From Rhodospirillaceae bacterium (GTDB taxonomy: Bacteria; Pseudomonadota; Alphaproteobacteria; UBA8366), in assembly GCA_002711555.1 (NCBI GenBank), contig PARQ01000007.1:197465-206220 (forward strand): a DNA stretch of 8,756 nucleotides. Reading direction: 5' to 3'. The position numbers were made by a program, and so were the translations under genes. Positions 1-7,671 of the stretch are shown in pieces. Position 1 is the stretch's first letter. Each line of letters begins with the position of its first letter. The notes under the pieces are model-generated. The model worked only from the letters and a program-made list of their open reading frames with translations. It made no database searches and was not told the DNA's origin.

Positions 1-231
1 CCCTGGCCCGGAAGTTGGTTCGAGTACGATGGAGCTCGTATAAAAATTATTTCAGCAGAAACCAATGGGCTCAATGGACAACCTGGAACTGTTCTTGATG
101 ATCAATTGACAATAGCTTGCGGCCAGGGAAGTCTGCGGCCTCTCCATTTGCAACGGCCCGGTAAACGTGTGCTGGACGCAGCGGCTTTTCTTCGTGGAAT
201 GCCCATTCCACCCCTGACCCAAATAAAATGA
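1..231 (+). CDS. fmt: Methionyl-tRNA formyltransferase, C-terminal end (5' end outside window)
   Basis: Fmt formylates the methionine on initiator tRNA in the cytoplasm, using 10-formyltetrahydrofolate. Only the last 76 codons are present; the catalytic Rossmann-type domain lies outside the window. What is visible is the family's C-terminal tRNA-binding domain: it opens with PWPGSWFEYDG, followed by a segment with an ACGQGSLRPLHLQRPGK run and AAAFLRGMPIPP, both close to the usual Fmt ending. The stop codon overlaps the truA start as ATGA, so the two genes are co-transcribed and translation is probably coupled. The fmt-truA pairing is common in alphaproteobacteria, often with def upstream, which would lie beyond the left edge. 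The reading frame is clean with no sign of decay. I am confident of the family from the terminal motifs alone. Confidence 0.93.
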   Translation, partial: PWPGSWFEYDGARIKIISAETNGLNGQPGTVLDDQLTIACGQGSLRPLHLQRPGKRVLDAAAFLRGMPIPPLTQIK

Positions 232-968
232 GAACTCGGTGGAAAATCACTATTGAATATGATGGACAGCCTTTTGTTGGCTGGCAACGCCAGAACAATG
301 GCAGTACAATCCAAGAGGCGATAGAAAATGCTATTCATGCATTTTCGCAGGAATCCGTCACCCTTTATGGTGCGGGACGAACCGATTCTGGTGTACATGC
401 GCTCGGCCAAAGTGCACACTTTGATCTTAGTTGCACGACTTCCCCAGACACTGTGCGTGATGCGATCAATTTTCACCTTCGGCCGTTACCTATCGTTATT
501 TTAAATGTCGAAAAAACATATGCCAATTTTCACGCACGGGTTGATGCTGTAGCTCGACATTATAAATACCGAATACTCAACCGTCGTTCTCCCCCAACTA
601 TCGATATTGGCAGAGTTTGGCATATTCCTCACAAACTCGATATTGAAAAAATGGCTGATGCCGCCACCACGCTGATTGGAAAGCACGATTTCACAAGCTT
701 CAGAGCCGCCGCCTGCCAAGCGAGTTCACCAATTAAAACTTTGATGCGTCTCGAAATACAAAAAGTAAAAAATGAAATACATATTGAAGCCGATGCCCGC
801 TCTTTCCTGCACCACCAAGTTCGCAACATAGTAGGTACACTCCGGCTTGTTGGGGAGGGCAAGTGGTGCCGTGCTGATGTAGAGCAGGCATTAGCGGCGA
901 GAGACCGATCTGCAGCCGGTCCAACCGCACCTGCAGAGGGCCTATATCTTACCTCGGTAGATTACTAG
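228..968 (+). CDS. truA: tRNA pseudouridine(38-40) synthase TruA
   Basis: TruA converts uridines 38, 39 and 40 in the anticodon arm of many tRNAs to pseudouridine. The 246-residue product has normal family length. The N-terminal part carries YDGQPFVGWQRQ (about 11-22) and the catalytic loop GAGRTDSGVHALGQ, in which D53 is the expected catalytic aspartate. FHARVDAVARHYKYRI (about 101-116) supplies the conserved tyrosine (about Y112) that packs against the target base. The C-terminal half shows FTSFRAAACQ and SFLHHQVRNIVGTL, both hallmark TruA segments. The start ATG lies inside the fmt stop (ATGA). I see no Shine-Dalgarno sequence ahead of it, which fits re-initiation by ribosomes finishing fmt. 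The gene ends facing dapE. Known for the family: loss usually causes frameshifting and altered attenuation rather than lethality. Confidence 0.97.
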   Translation: MRTRWKITIEYDGQPFVGWQRQNNGSTIQEAIENAIHAFSQESVTLYGAGRTDSGVHALGQSAHFDLSCTTSPDTVRDAINFHLRPLPIVILNVEKTYANFHARVDAVARHYKYRILNRRSPPTIDIGRVWHIPHKLDIEKMADAATTLIGKHDFTSFRAAACQASSPIKTLMRLEIQKVKNEIHIEADARSFLHHQVRNIVGTLRLVGEGKWCRADVEQALAARDRSAAGPTAPAEGLYLTSVDY

Positions 969-1223
969 AATATAAGTTTTATTTTTTGTTTAAAATTAAC
1001 GCCAGAGCGTTTCTAGGGCGGCTAAAATAATTGCACTGTGGTTCCATTTTTCTCTAGACAACTGCAAGTACAGATTATAACGAAAAAATGTACTTACCTT
1101 ACTCATATCATCGCCATTGCCTTAAATCTACCTGTGCTAGTCGTTATCATCTCATGAGGGCACATGTTTGTTTTTAAACGTTAATAACTCTGTCCCGAAA
1201 AACCAGGGAGCATACTAAGTCTT
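969..1223. other. Convergent intergenic region between truA and dapE
   Basis: Two genes end facing each other across 255 AT-rich bases, so a bidirectional terminator is expected. The best candidate is a perfect 5-bp stem with a 4-base loop (AACGC-CAGA-GCGTT, 998-1011). On the - strand it is followed by AATTTT, and on the + strand only by TCT, so it is weak. A second perfect inverted repeat, AAGTACA/TGTACTT (1066-1072 and 1089-1095), has a 16-base loop and no T-run after it. A 29-codon + strand ORF at 1088-1177 has no ribosome binding site and no recognisable composition, so I do not call it. Nothing else stands out. Confidence 0.6.
998..1011 (-). terminator. Weak candidate terminator hairpin
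   Basis: AACGC (998-1002) and GCGTT (1007-1011) are perfect reverse complements around the loop CAGA. Read on the - strand the stem is followed by AATTTT, a partial U-tract, which would suit transcripts running past dapE. The stem is only 5 bp and lies more than 200 bases beyond the dapE stop, so this is a suggestion, not a firm call. Confidence 0.2.
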
Positions 1224-2381
1224 TTAGTTCTCCGCACAGAAATAACCCTCCAATATGGCCTTGTAGATCTTAGTCAACGCTATGATATCGGACAGCTCAC
1301 AACACTCATCAACTTTGTGCATGGTTTGACCCACTAAACCAAACTCACAAACAGGGCAGTGATCTTTTACAAATCTAGCGTCGGACGTCCCACCAGTTGT
1401 GCTCATCTCCGGGCGCTCTCCCGTAACTTGCTGAACACACTTAGCCACCAAATTACTAAGTGGGCCTGGGGGATAAATAAACGATTCGCCACTAACTTTA
1501 GTAGAAATATCATAATTGAATGCCCCATCTGCAGATTTATCGAGCTTTTCCTTAATCCAGTTCTTCAGAGTGTCTGAACTGTGCATGTCGTTAAATCGTA
1601 TGTTAAACCGCGCTTCAGCACTACCGGGGATGAGGTTTTCGGTAGGATTATTTATGTCAATCGACGTAACTTGAAGACTGGAAGCATCAAAGTAATCGTT
1701 GCCACTATCTAAGGGGTCATCCAAAAGTGCTCCCATCATCCGAATCAGACGGTGTGATGCGCTGTCAGCCAACTTTGGGTAAGCAACATGTCCTTGAACA
1801 CCGTTGACAGTGACAACTGAGTTCATCGAGCCACGTCGCCCGATTTTCATCATTTCTCCAAACCGAGAAGGATTTGTTGGCTCACCCACTAAACATGCAT
1901 CCAGTTTTTCTCCTGCAGAAGGGAGCCAATCGAGCACCTTTCGTGTACCATTTATTGCCGGGCCCTCCTCATCGCCCGTAATTAAGAAACTTAATGAGCC
2001 ATCGAAACGGTGATCAGTTATCAAACCCGCTGATGCACTGACGAAAGAGGCAATTGCTGTCTTCATGTCAACCGCGCCTCGCCCGTAAAGAATGCCGTCC
2101 ACAACATCAGCTCCAAAAGGATCATGCGTCCATTCATTAATATCGCCCGGAGGAACAACATCAGTGTGACCCGCAAAACAAAAGTTGGGGCCGCATTCGC
2201 CGAAGCGCGCGTAAAGATTGTCCACATCGGGTGTACCCTCTTCAGAAAATACAAGCCTATGGCAGGTGAATCCGAGACCCTCTAAAGTGCTTTGGAGCAA
2301 ACTAAGGGCACCCCCCTCTTCCGGCGTAACACTAGGACACTTAATTAGCTGGCGAGAAAGCTCAATCGCATCGACAGGCAT
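1224..2381 (-). CDS. dapE: Succinyl-diaminopimelate desuccinylase DapE
   Basis: DapE is a cytoplasmic M20-family zinc enzyme that hydrolyses N-succinyl-LL-2,6-diaminopimelate to LL-diaminopimelate and succinate, in the succinylase route to meso-DAP (peptidoglycan) and lysine. All 385 residues fit the family length. Zinc-site residues appear in order: H72 with D74 (AGHTDVVPPGD), D105 (YGRGAVDMKTA), catalytic base E138 with ligand E139 (GDEEGPA), E167 (VGEPT) and H355 (GQTMHKVDE). The dimerisation lid lies between, with GRRGSMN (about 181-187) and H198. GGTSDARF (330-337) matches the substrate-binding segment. The ATG start follows the dapD stop by two bases, and a GGGA ribosome site sits within the last dapD codons with a 6-base spacer. 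It is therefore translated together with dapD, whose pathway it shares. It is the last gene of the - strand run. Confidence 0.97.
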   Translation of the reverse strand: MPVDAIELSRQLIKCPSVTPEEGGALSLLQSTLEGLGFTCHRLVFSEEGTPDVDNLYARFGECGPNFCFAGHTDVVPPGDINEWTHDPFGADVVDGILYGRGAVDMKTAIASFVSASAGLITDHRFDGSLSFLITGDEEGPAINGTRKVLDWLPSAGEKLDACLVGEPTNPSRFGEMMKIGRRGSMNSVVTVNGVQGHVAYPKLADSASHRLIRMMGALLDDPLDSGNDYFDASSLQVTSIDINNPTENLIPGSAEARFNIRFNDMHSSDTLKNWIKEKLDKSADGAFNYDISTKVSGESFIYPPGPLSNLVAKCVQQVTGERPEMSTTGGTSDARFVKDHCPVCEFGLVGQTMHKVDECCELSDIIALTKIYKAILEGYFCAEN

Positions 2382-2383
2382 GC

Positions 2384-3226
2384 TTAATCCCGTAATAATT
2401 CATTAATTGAAGTTTTCTCGCGGGTACCTTCGTCTACCGTCTTGAGAATTACAGCGCAGTAGAGATTAGGACCTGCTGATCCGTCTGGTAGAGGATCTCC
2501 GGCGTGACTTCCCGGCACAACAACCGAGTAAGCGGGCACTCTACCGCGTGTGATCGCACCAGTCTCGCGATCAATAATTTTCGTCGATTGACCTATAAAT
2601 ACACCCATAGACAGAACCGAACCAGTCTCAACAATAACTCCTTCAACAACCTCTGAACGCGCACCAATGAAGCAATTGTCTTCAATAATTACCGGATCTG
2701 CCTGCAAGGGCTCAAGTACGCCACCTATGCCAGCCCCCCCTGATATATGGACATTTTTTCCTATCTGAGCGCATGAGCCAACAGTGGCCCAAGTGTCTAC
2801 CATGGTACCCGAGTCAACGTACGCGCCAAGGTTTACAAATGAAGGCATTAGCACCACACCAGGAGCGATATACGCGGAACGTCTTATTACGGCGGATGGC
2901 ACGGATCGAAAGGCAGCATTCTCAAATTCTTTTTCAGTCCAGTCTTTCGTCTTAGCAGGCACCTTATCCCACCACATGGAACCATCAGGCCCACCCGTTT
3001 GGGGGCGCATATCCTCTATACGAAACGACAGAAGTACAGCTTTCTTGAGCCATTGATTAACTTGCCAACGGCCAGATTTTTTTTCAGCGACTCTTTCCTT
3101 TCCCGCGTCCATCAAATCGAGCGCTTTTTCTATAGCAACACGAACTTCACCTGTTGTCTCGGAATTAATTGATTCACGACTTTCCCAAGCCTCATCAATT
3201 ACTTTTTCTAAAACTGTATCACTCAT
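2384..3226 (-). CDS. dapD: 2,3,4,5-tetrahydropyridine-2,6-dicarboxylate N-succinyltransferase DapD
   Basis: DapD transfers succinyl from succinyl-CoA to tetrahydrodipicolinate, giving N-succinyl-2-amino-6-ketopimelate in the meso-DAP/lysine pathway. The 280-residue product is close to the family's usual length of about 274. An alpha-helical N-terminal domain (about 1-100) is followed by a left-handed beta-helix of hexapeptide repeats (about 115-235). The highly conserved stretch from GTMVDTW through [10 protein letters not shown] (about 140-160), [14 protein letters not shown] (163-176), [10 protein letters not shown] (188-197) and [10 protein letters not shown] is diagnostic. The protein ends in the typical INELLR. 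Active DapD is a trimer (family knowledge). The ATG is preceded by AGGGA with a 5-base spacer. The gene sits 72 bases after the HAD hydrolase and two bases before dapE, so dapD and dapE form a two-step pathway pair. Confidence 0.97.
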   Translation of the reverse strand: MSDTVLEKVIDEAWESRESINSETTGEVRVAIEKALDLMDAGKERVAEKKSGRWQVNQWLKKAVLLSFRIEDMRPQTGGPDGSMWWDKVPAKTKDWTEKEFENAAFRSVPSAVIRRSAYIAPGVVLMPSFVNLGAYVDSGTMVDTWATVGSCAQIGKNVHISGGAGIGGVLEPLQADPVIIEDNCFIGARSEVVEGVIVETGSVLSMGVFIGQSTKIIDRETGAITRGRVPAYSVVVPGSHAGDPLPDGSAGPNLYCAVILKTVDEGTREKTSINELLRD

Positions 3227-3298
3227 GATTTTCCCTGTATTTTGAACGATGCTAATGCCGCTTACGCTAGCTGCATTTTCGCAACGAGATTCATTAAG

Positions 3299-3982
3299 TC
3301 AAGATTCGCTTTCGTAGGTTGAATCTGACAACTTGCCAAGCCAGCTAGTTAAGTTATCTACCCGATGGTCGACGTATTCGTCCTCATTATCTCCACCAGA
3401 CCATTCATACGAATTTGTAATTAACACGGTTGTCATTCCTAAGCTCTTTGCCGGCTCTAAATTATACGCTACATCCTCTACCATGACCGATTTGTGGGGA
3501 TTAATGGCATAATTTTCTATCAACCTACGGTACCCGGCAATGCTTGGTTTAGGGATGAAGTCTGTAGCAAAAATATCGAACACAAAATCAAAGTGGTGTT
3601 CAATGCCTAAACGCTTCATAACGCGCCCTGCATGCTCCGATGTCCCATTAGTGAAAACCAATTTTTGGCCGGGCAACAGCGACAACGAATGTTCCAAACT
3701 TGGATTCGGAGGTACCACATTAACATCAATATCGTGAACATATTCGAGAAATGCACCGGGCTTCATTCCATGATTTTTCATAAGCCCACTGAGTGTGGTG
3801 CCATATTCCCGAAAATAACGCTTTTGCAGCTTGCGAGCATCCTCCTCATCCAAATCGAGATAATCGGCAATGAAATTTCGCATCCGAATGTCAACCTGAT
3901 GGAATAATTTGCAATCTGCAGGGTACAAAGTGTTATCGAGATCAAAAATCCAATGTTCCGCTTTTGCGATATTAAGTGTCAT
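3299..3982 (-). CDS. HAD-superfamily hydrolase, pyrimidine 5'-nucleotidase type
   Basis: This predicted cytoplasmic HAD phosphatase resembles the Sdt1/pyrimidine 5'-nucleotidase group. Counting from the preferred ATG, the 227 residues show all four HAD motifs: FDLDNTLYP with nucleophile D14 and acid D16; VFTNGT (T111); PKP (K145); and VEDVAYNLEPAKSLGM with E169 and D170. An alpha-helical cap (about 20-95) lies between motifs I and II. I prefer the ATG at 3982 to an in-frame TTG at 3994, because neither has a good ribosome site and ATG is the commoner codon. The gene follows a 232-base gap after argB and precedes dapD by 72 bases. Its placement between arginine and lysine genes is typical of alphaproteobacteria, but no role in either pathway is implied. 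The natural substrate cannot be read from the sequence. Confidence 0.88.
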   Translation of the reverse strand: MTLNIAKAEHWIFDLDNTLYPADCKLFHQVDIRMRNFIADYLDLDEEDARKLQKRYFREYGTTLSGLMKNHGMKPGAFLEYVHDIDVNVVPPNPSLEHSLSLLPGQKLVFTNGTSEHAGRVMKRLGIEHHFDFVFDIFATDFIPKPSIAGYRRLIENYAINPHKSVMVEDVAYNLEPAKSLGMTTVLITNSYEWSGGDNEDEYVDHRVDNLTSWLGKLSDSTYESES

Positions 3983-4214
3983 GTCGCATACCAATTAAGA
4001 AAGTTAGCCACTCTTTCTATCATGTTGAACTTATTGCAGCAGAAAATAATTATGCCACACGGAAGTTAGGCGCTGTTTCTTTTAAACATGGATCTACACA
4101 ATCTCCATCAATATTAGCATTATAAGTATTATGCCTGTCGCAAATTCTAACCGTGACACATCGTGGTTTGTCATTGCAACGTTTCTAATACTTAGTATCG
4201 GTGAGGCCTAATCT
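3983..4214. other. argB-HAD intergenic region
   Basis: This is the longest gap inside the - strand gene run, a likely place for an end of the rpmH-argB transcript and a restart for HAD-dapD-dapE. No terminator hairpin with a T-run is visible. A perfect TATAAT on the - strand (4119-4124) lacks a recognisable -35 at 15 to 18 bases. A 9-bp perfect inverted repeat, TAAGTATTA (4123-4131) and TAATACTTA (4186-4194), brackets the centre. Two 26-codon ORFs on opposite strands overlap here: - strand 4094-4174 and + strand 4131-4211. Both would end in a hydrophobic stretch. Confidence 0.5.
4094..4174 (-). CDS. Possible micro-ORF, 26-residue single-helix membrane peptide
   Basis: I do not recognise this ORF and call it only as a candidate. 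It begins with ATG and encodes 26 residues. The first eleven are polar (MTNHDVSRLEF), followed by ATG and then a strongly hydrophobic GIILIMLILMEIV, long enough for a short membrane helix and ending at the stop. It runs in the same direction as argB, starting 40 bases beyond the argB stop, and lies upstream of the HAD gene. Against it: there is no Shine-Dalgarno sequence before the ATG, the length is within chance expectation, and isoleucine/leucine codons arise easily in AT-rich DNA. A + strand ORF of the same length overlaps it. Confidence 0.22.
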   Translation of the reverse strand: MTNHDVSRLEFATGIILIMLILMEIV

Positions 4215-5114
4215 CTAATGCGCTCGAATCAAAGTTCCCGAGCCATGTTCAGTGAAAATTTCTAAAAGCACACCGTGTGGCACTCGACCATCTATTATTA
4301 CCGCACCTTCAGCCCCATCTTCAACGGCACTGATACAAGTCTCCAATTTTGGAATCATTCCGCCTGAGATCGTCCCATCCTCCATAAGAAGTTTTGCCTC
4401 ATCCGTGGAGAGTTCTGGAATTAATTTTCCATCCTTATCAAGCACTCCCTCAACATCTGTCAAAAGCAGAAGACGCTCCGCGTCAACGCTAGCGGCAACT
4501 GCGCCAGCCACCGTATCTGCATTAATATTAAAGGTTTGCCCTGTCACATCGCAGCCAAGCGGAGCAACAACTGGAATGATCTCAGTCTCTCGCAGCGCAT
4601 AAATGATATATGGATTGATCTCTGATGGCTCTCCCACAAAACCTAGATCTGTAGGATTTATAGGTCCAGAATTTACTAACGCTCCTGTTGCCTTCTCGAC
4701 CGTTATCAAACCTCCATCTTTGCCGGATATACCAATTGCTTTGCCACCGGCTCTACTGATTTCCGCTGCGATATTTTTATTGAGTTGGCCCGATAATACC
4801 ATTTCAACAATCTCTACCGTTGCAGCATCAGTGACCCGAAGTCCATCGATAAATTTACTTTCAATTGCTAACCGCTCAAGCATTGCGCCGATCTGCGGTC
4901 CACCCCCATGCACCACAACAGGGAAAATACCTACTTGCTGTAACAGAACGATATCATGAGCAAACCCAGCAGCAAGCTTGGAGTCACCCATAGCATGCCC
5001 TCCATATTTTATAACGAAGGTTTTACCGCCATAACGGCGCATGTAGGGGAGCGCCTCAGTAAGTATACCCGCTTTACCCAACCACTCAGCACGAACCTTT
5101 GCTTTATCAATCAT
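4215..5114 (-). CDS. argB: Acetylglutamate kinase ArgB
   Basis: ArgB phosphorylates N-acetyl-L-glutamate with ATP, the second step of the acetylated arginine pathway, in the cytoplasm. The 299 residues show the amino-acid kinase fold signatures: [10 protein letters not shown] with K36 and its glycines, [13 protein letters not shown] (67-79), GLRVTD with substrate-binding R93, [11 protein letters not shown] with N197 and D200, [11 protein letters not shown] (216-225), and [10 protein letters not shown] with catalytic K256. The C-terminus TEHGSGTLI is typical. I chose the ATG at 5114 over an in-frame TTG seven codons upstream (5135), because GGAAG lies six bases before the ATG. The N-terminal extension of about 20 residues before the kinase core is of the kind seen in arginine-sensitive hexameric enzymes, but inhibition by arginine is inference. 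The gene follows engB by 34 bases. Confidence 0.97.
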   Translation of the reverse strand: MIDKAKVRAEWLGKAGILTEALPYMRRYGGKTFVIKYGGHAMGDSKLAAGFAHDIVLLQQVGIFPVVVHGGGPQIGAMLERLAIESKFIDGLRVTDAATVEIVEMVLSGQLNKNIAAEISRAGGKAIGISGKDGGLITVEKATGALVNSGPINPTDLGFVGEPSEINPYIIYALRETEIIPVVAPLGCDVTGQTFNINADTVAGAVAASVDAERLLLLTDVEGVLDKDGKLIPELSTDEAKLLMEDGTISGGMIPKLETCISAVEDGAEGAVIIDGRVPHGVLLEIFTEHGSGTLIRAH

Positions 5115-5120
5115 ATCAAA

Positions 5121-5125
5121 CTTCC
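5121..5125 (-). promoter_or_regulatory. Ribosome binding site of argB (decides start)
   Basis: GGAAG on the - strand, six bases before the ATG at 5114. It lies inside the longer TTG-initiated frame, so it favours the shorter 299-residue ArgB. Confidence 0.65.
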
Positions 5126-5148
5126 AGTTTCTCAAAATGCTATAGATT

Positions 5149-5823
5149 TTAACCTAAAGGCAAACCTTGCCCTAGCTTAGGCACTATTGACAATAGTTCA
5201 GCTCGCAATTCTGAGAGCCCTATATCCTTTTGAGCACTAGTTAAGAAAGCAGCCGGAAATGCGGCTGGATGCTTTAATAATTCGCGCTCAATGTTGCATC
5301 GCGTTTGCTGAGCGAAATTCCTCACCTTATCAACCTTAGTTAGCACAATTTGATAGGCAACAGCTGCCTGATCAAGCTCTCTCATTAAAGATCGATCACT
5401 ATTTTTCAACCCATGGCGGGCGTCAACCAAAACACACACGCGGCGTAAATTGGCCCGCCCTTTCAAATACAAGTGTATCAACTGGGTCCATTTTATCACT
5501 GATATCTTAGGCGCACGAGCATAGCCATATCCAGGTAAATCAACGAGCATGAGACGGTCACCTAAATTGAAAAAATTTATCTGTTGGGTACGGCCGGGCG
5601 TATTAGACGTACGAGCCAATGATTTACGACCCGTCAATGAATTAATTAAACTTGATTTTCCCACATTTGAACGCCCTACAAATGCAAGTTCGGGTAAAGC
5701 ATGTAATGGCATTTGCCCAAGCTGAGCTGCGCCAGTTACAAAAACACAGGATTGCGCGAAAAGTACACGCCCTTCTTCAATTCTATCACCGTCTACACTC
5801 GAGCCACGACAACGCTTTACCAA
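5149..5823 (-). CDS. engB: Ribosome biogenesis GTP-binding protein EngB (YihA/YsxC)
   Basis: EngB is a small essential GTPase needed for late assembly of the 50S ribosomal subunit. The 224-residue product shows G1 GRSNVGKSS (50-58), the switch region [12 protein letters not shown] (74-85) with the conserved threonine, G3 DLPGYGYA (95-102), G4 TKVD (162-165) and a G5-like SAQK (196-199). DARHGLK (134-140) is also typical of the family. The start is TTG at 5823. No in-frame ATG or GTG occurs before the G1 motif except an internal methionine (M38) close to it, and AGGTG sits eight bases before the TTG. The gene starts 13 bases after the yidC stop and ends 34 bases before argB. The yidC-engB-argB order is frequent in alphaproteobacteria. 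A rare start codon may keep expression below that of its neighbours (inference). Confidence 0.95.
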   Translation of the reverse strand: MVKRCRGSSVDGDRIEEGRVLFAQSCVFVTGAAQLGQMPLHALPELAFVGRSNVGKSSLINSLTGRKSLARTSNTPGRTQQINFFNLGDRLMLVDLPGYGYARAPKISVIKWTQLIHLYLKGRANLRRVCVLVDARHGLKNSDRSLMRELDQAAVAYQIVLTKVDKVRNFAQQTRCNIERELLKHPAAFPAAFLTSAQKDIGLSELRAELLSIVPKLGQGLPLG

Positions 5824-5831
5824 TACGGCAA

Positions 5832-5836
5832 CACCT
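5832..5836 (-). promoter_or_regulatory. Ribosome binding site of engB (supports TTG start)
   Basis: AGGTG on the - strand, immediately after the yidC stop and eight bases before TTG at 5823. Nearby TTG and GTG triplets (within 5829-5835) are out of frame with engB, so this site supports 5823 as the start. Confidence 0.55.
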
Positions 5837-7648
5837 TTAGCTTATGCTGACACCCATTCGTTTCATAATCAACCACTGTTGAGCTATTGAAAGGATGTTA
5901 TTCCAAGCCCAGTAAATTACTAATCCAGCGGGGAATGGCGCAAGGATGAAGGTAAATATAATTGGCATGAACATAAAAATCTTCGCCTGGATTGGGTCTG
6001 CGGGGGTGGGATTGAGCTTCTGCTGAAGATACATTGTCGCTCCCATTATGATTGGCCAAATTCCAATATTAATGAAAGCAAGAGTTGCAGGCACTTCCCA
6101 GGGAATGAGCCCGAAAAGGGTAAATATACCTAGAGGATCTGGCGCCGAAAGGTCGTGTATCCAACCAAAGAATGGCGCTTGTCGCATTTCAATAGACACG
6201 AATAGAACTTTATAAAGAGCGAAGAACACCGGAATTTGTATCAGAATTGGAAAACAACCAGCTGCCGGATTTACTTTTTCAGTCTTATATAAATTCATTA
6301 GTTCGGTATTCATACGCTGACGATCTTCACCAAACCTTTCCTTTAATTCTTCCATTTTTGGCTGGAGCGCCTTCATTTTGCTCATCGCGCGATAGGATTT
6401 ATTAGCGAGTGGAAAGAAGATGATCTTTATGATCACAGTCAATATCAATATGGCAACCCCATAGTTGCCAAACATTTCGTTAAAGTAACTTAGTGCTGAG
6501 AAAAAGGGCTTTGTGAAAAACCAGAACCAGCCAAAATCGATGGCAAGATCAAATTTATCCACCTTGAGATCCGCCATGTATGAATCTAAAAGTTTTTTCT
6601 CTTTAGCACCCGCAAAAAAGTTGCTTTTCGCTTCAATCGTTTCACCCGGATTGACACTCATAGATGGGCTGAGGTAATCAGCCTGGTATGCGTGCTGTAA
6701 GCCCCTTTTGTGACTCACAAAGCTTGTATTCATTGTCTGCTGTTGGTTTGGAATTAGGGCTGCAAGCCAATATTTGTCAGTAATTCCAAGCCACCCACCC
6801 TTGCTCTCAAACCGCTTAGGCCTCCCATCATCGAACTCATCATAATCTACCTCCTGTAACACTCCCTTAAGAACGCCAATCATCCCCTCATGCAAAATAT
6901 AAAACCCTAGGACCTCAGGTGTGCCAGTTCGTGAGACCAACCCGTAAGGTGCGAGCGAAATTGCTTGAGTTGTTGTGTTCTTCACACGTTGAGTAATTTG
7001 AAACATGTAAGAATTATCAAGAGAAATTACACGTTCAAATAACAGCCCTTTACCGTTATCCCAGCTAAGAGTAACAGGTTTCCCGGGGCTTAGGACAGAA
7101 CGATCTGACTTCCAAACGGTCTTAGCATTTGGAACTTCAACTGCATTTCCAAGCCAACCAAATTCTGCATAATATGGCTGCTCAGAGCCTTGTGGCTGCA
7201 ATAAAATAATTTCTTCACTATTCGGATCAAGCGAGGACCTATAGCCTTTAAGAACCAAATCATCAATGCGGGCTCCAGTCAAAGCAATTGATCCTGTCAA
7301 CCGCGTTGAGGCGATTTTTACTCGATTTCCACCATCTTGGAGCACCGAGGCACGATCTTTGAAAATTGGCTTAAGGCTTTTTGGAGGAGGTTGCCTTATC
7401 ATATCCTTTGTATCAGCACCCAACTGGGGCCCTGCGTCAGCAGTTACAGTCTGGTCCTTTACTTTGCCCTGAGCATCAGATGATGCCTTTTTTTCACGAT
7501 TTTCAACCGGCGTTTTTTGTCCTAGCTCCTTTTGGTCCTGACCCATCTCCTCGGGTGGCGGTGGTGGAAAAACAATGTTGAAACCGACAACAATCACTAA
7601 TGAAACTGTTATCGCCAATAGCATATTCTTTTGTTGTTCGGGCAACAT
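5837..7648 (-). CDS. yidC: Membrane protein insertase YidC
   Basis: YidC inserts and folds inner-membrane proteins, alone or with SecYEG. At 603 residues it is the long Gram-negative form. TM1 is at about 10-27, followed by a proline/glutamate-rich linker (28-95). The periplasmic beta-sandwich domain (about 100-345) includes GGWLGITDKYWLAALIP (284-300). The insertase core follows: TM2 (about 395-413) with a lysine (K408) where E. coli has its groove arginine; a cytoplasmic helical hairpin (about 416-458) with MKALQPKMEELKERFG; TM3 from NPAAGCFPILIQIPVFFALYK; RQAPFFGWIHDLSAPDPLG (489-507); TM4 (about 526-543); and TM5 (about 557-582). The tail is short. The ATG has only a weak GGA upstream. 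yidD ends 23 bases before it. Substrates are likely to include respiratory and ATP synthase subunits (family knowledge). Confidence 0.98.
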   Translation of the reverse strand: MLPEQQKNMLLAITVSLVIVVGFNIVFPPPPPEEMGQDQKELGQKTPVENREKKASSDAQGKVKDQTVTADAGPQLGADTKDMIRQPPPKSLKPIFKDRASVLQDGGNRVKIASTRLTGSIALTGARIDDLVLKGYRSSLDPNSEEIILLQPQGSEQPYYAEFGWLGNAVEVPNAKTVWKSDRSVLSPGKPVTLSWDNGKGLLFERVISLDNSYMFQITQRVKNTTTQAISLAPYGLVSRTGTPEVLGFYILHEGMIGVLKGVLQEVDYDEFDDGRPKRFESKGGWLGITDKYWLAALIPNQQQTMNTSFVSHKRGLQHAYQADYLSPSMSVNPGETIEAKSNFFAGAKEKKLLDSYMADLKVDKFDLAIDFGWFWFFTKPFFSALSYFNEMFGNYGVAILILTVIIKIIFFPLANKSYRAMSKMKALQPKMEELKERFGEDRQRMNTELMNLYKTEKVNPAAGCFPILIQIPVFFALYKVLFVSIEMRQAPFFGWIHDLSAPDPLGIFTLFGLIPWEVPATLAFINIGIWPIIMGATMYLQQKLNPTPADPIQAKIFMFMPIIFTFILAPFPAGLVIYWAWNNILSIAQQWLIMKRMGVSIS

Positions 7649-7671
7649 AAAAAATTCCAGTCCTGTACAAG

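Noticed and set aside
102..476. 124-codon - strand frame opposite fmt/truA
   Set aside because: It is antisense to well-conserved coding sequence, with no family resemblance and no ribosome site; the open frame is a by-product of truA codons.
1088..1177. 29-codon + strand ORF rich in Cys, His and Tyr in the truA-dapE gap
   Set aside because: No Shine-Dalgarno sequence, no hydrophobic or metal-binding pattern with regular spacing, and length within chance expectation.
1193..1209. TCCC/GGGA stem just downstream of dapE as terminator
   Set aside because: Only four base pairs around a nine-base loop, with no following T-run on the - strand.
4119..4124. Perfect TATAAT on the - strand upstream of the HAD gene
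   Set aside because: No -35-like hexamer at 15 to 18 bases, and the sequence falls within Ile/Leu codons of the micro-ORF, so I do not call it a promoter.
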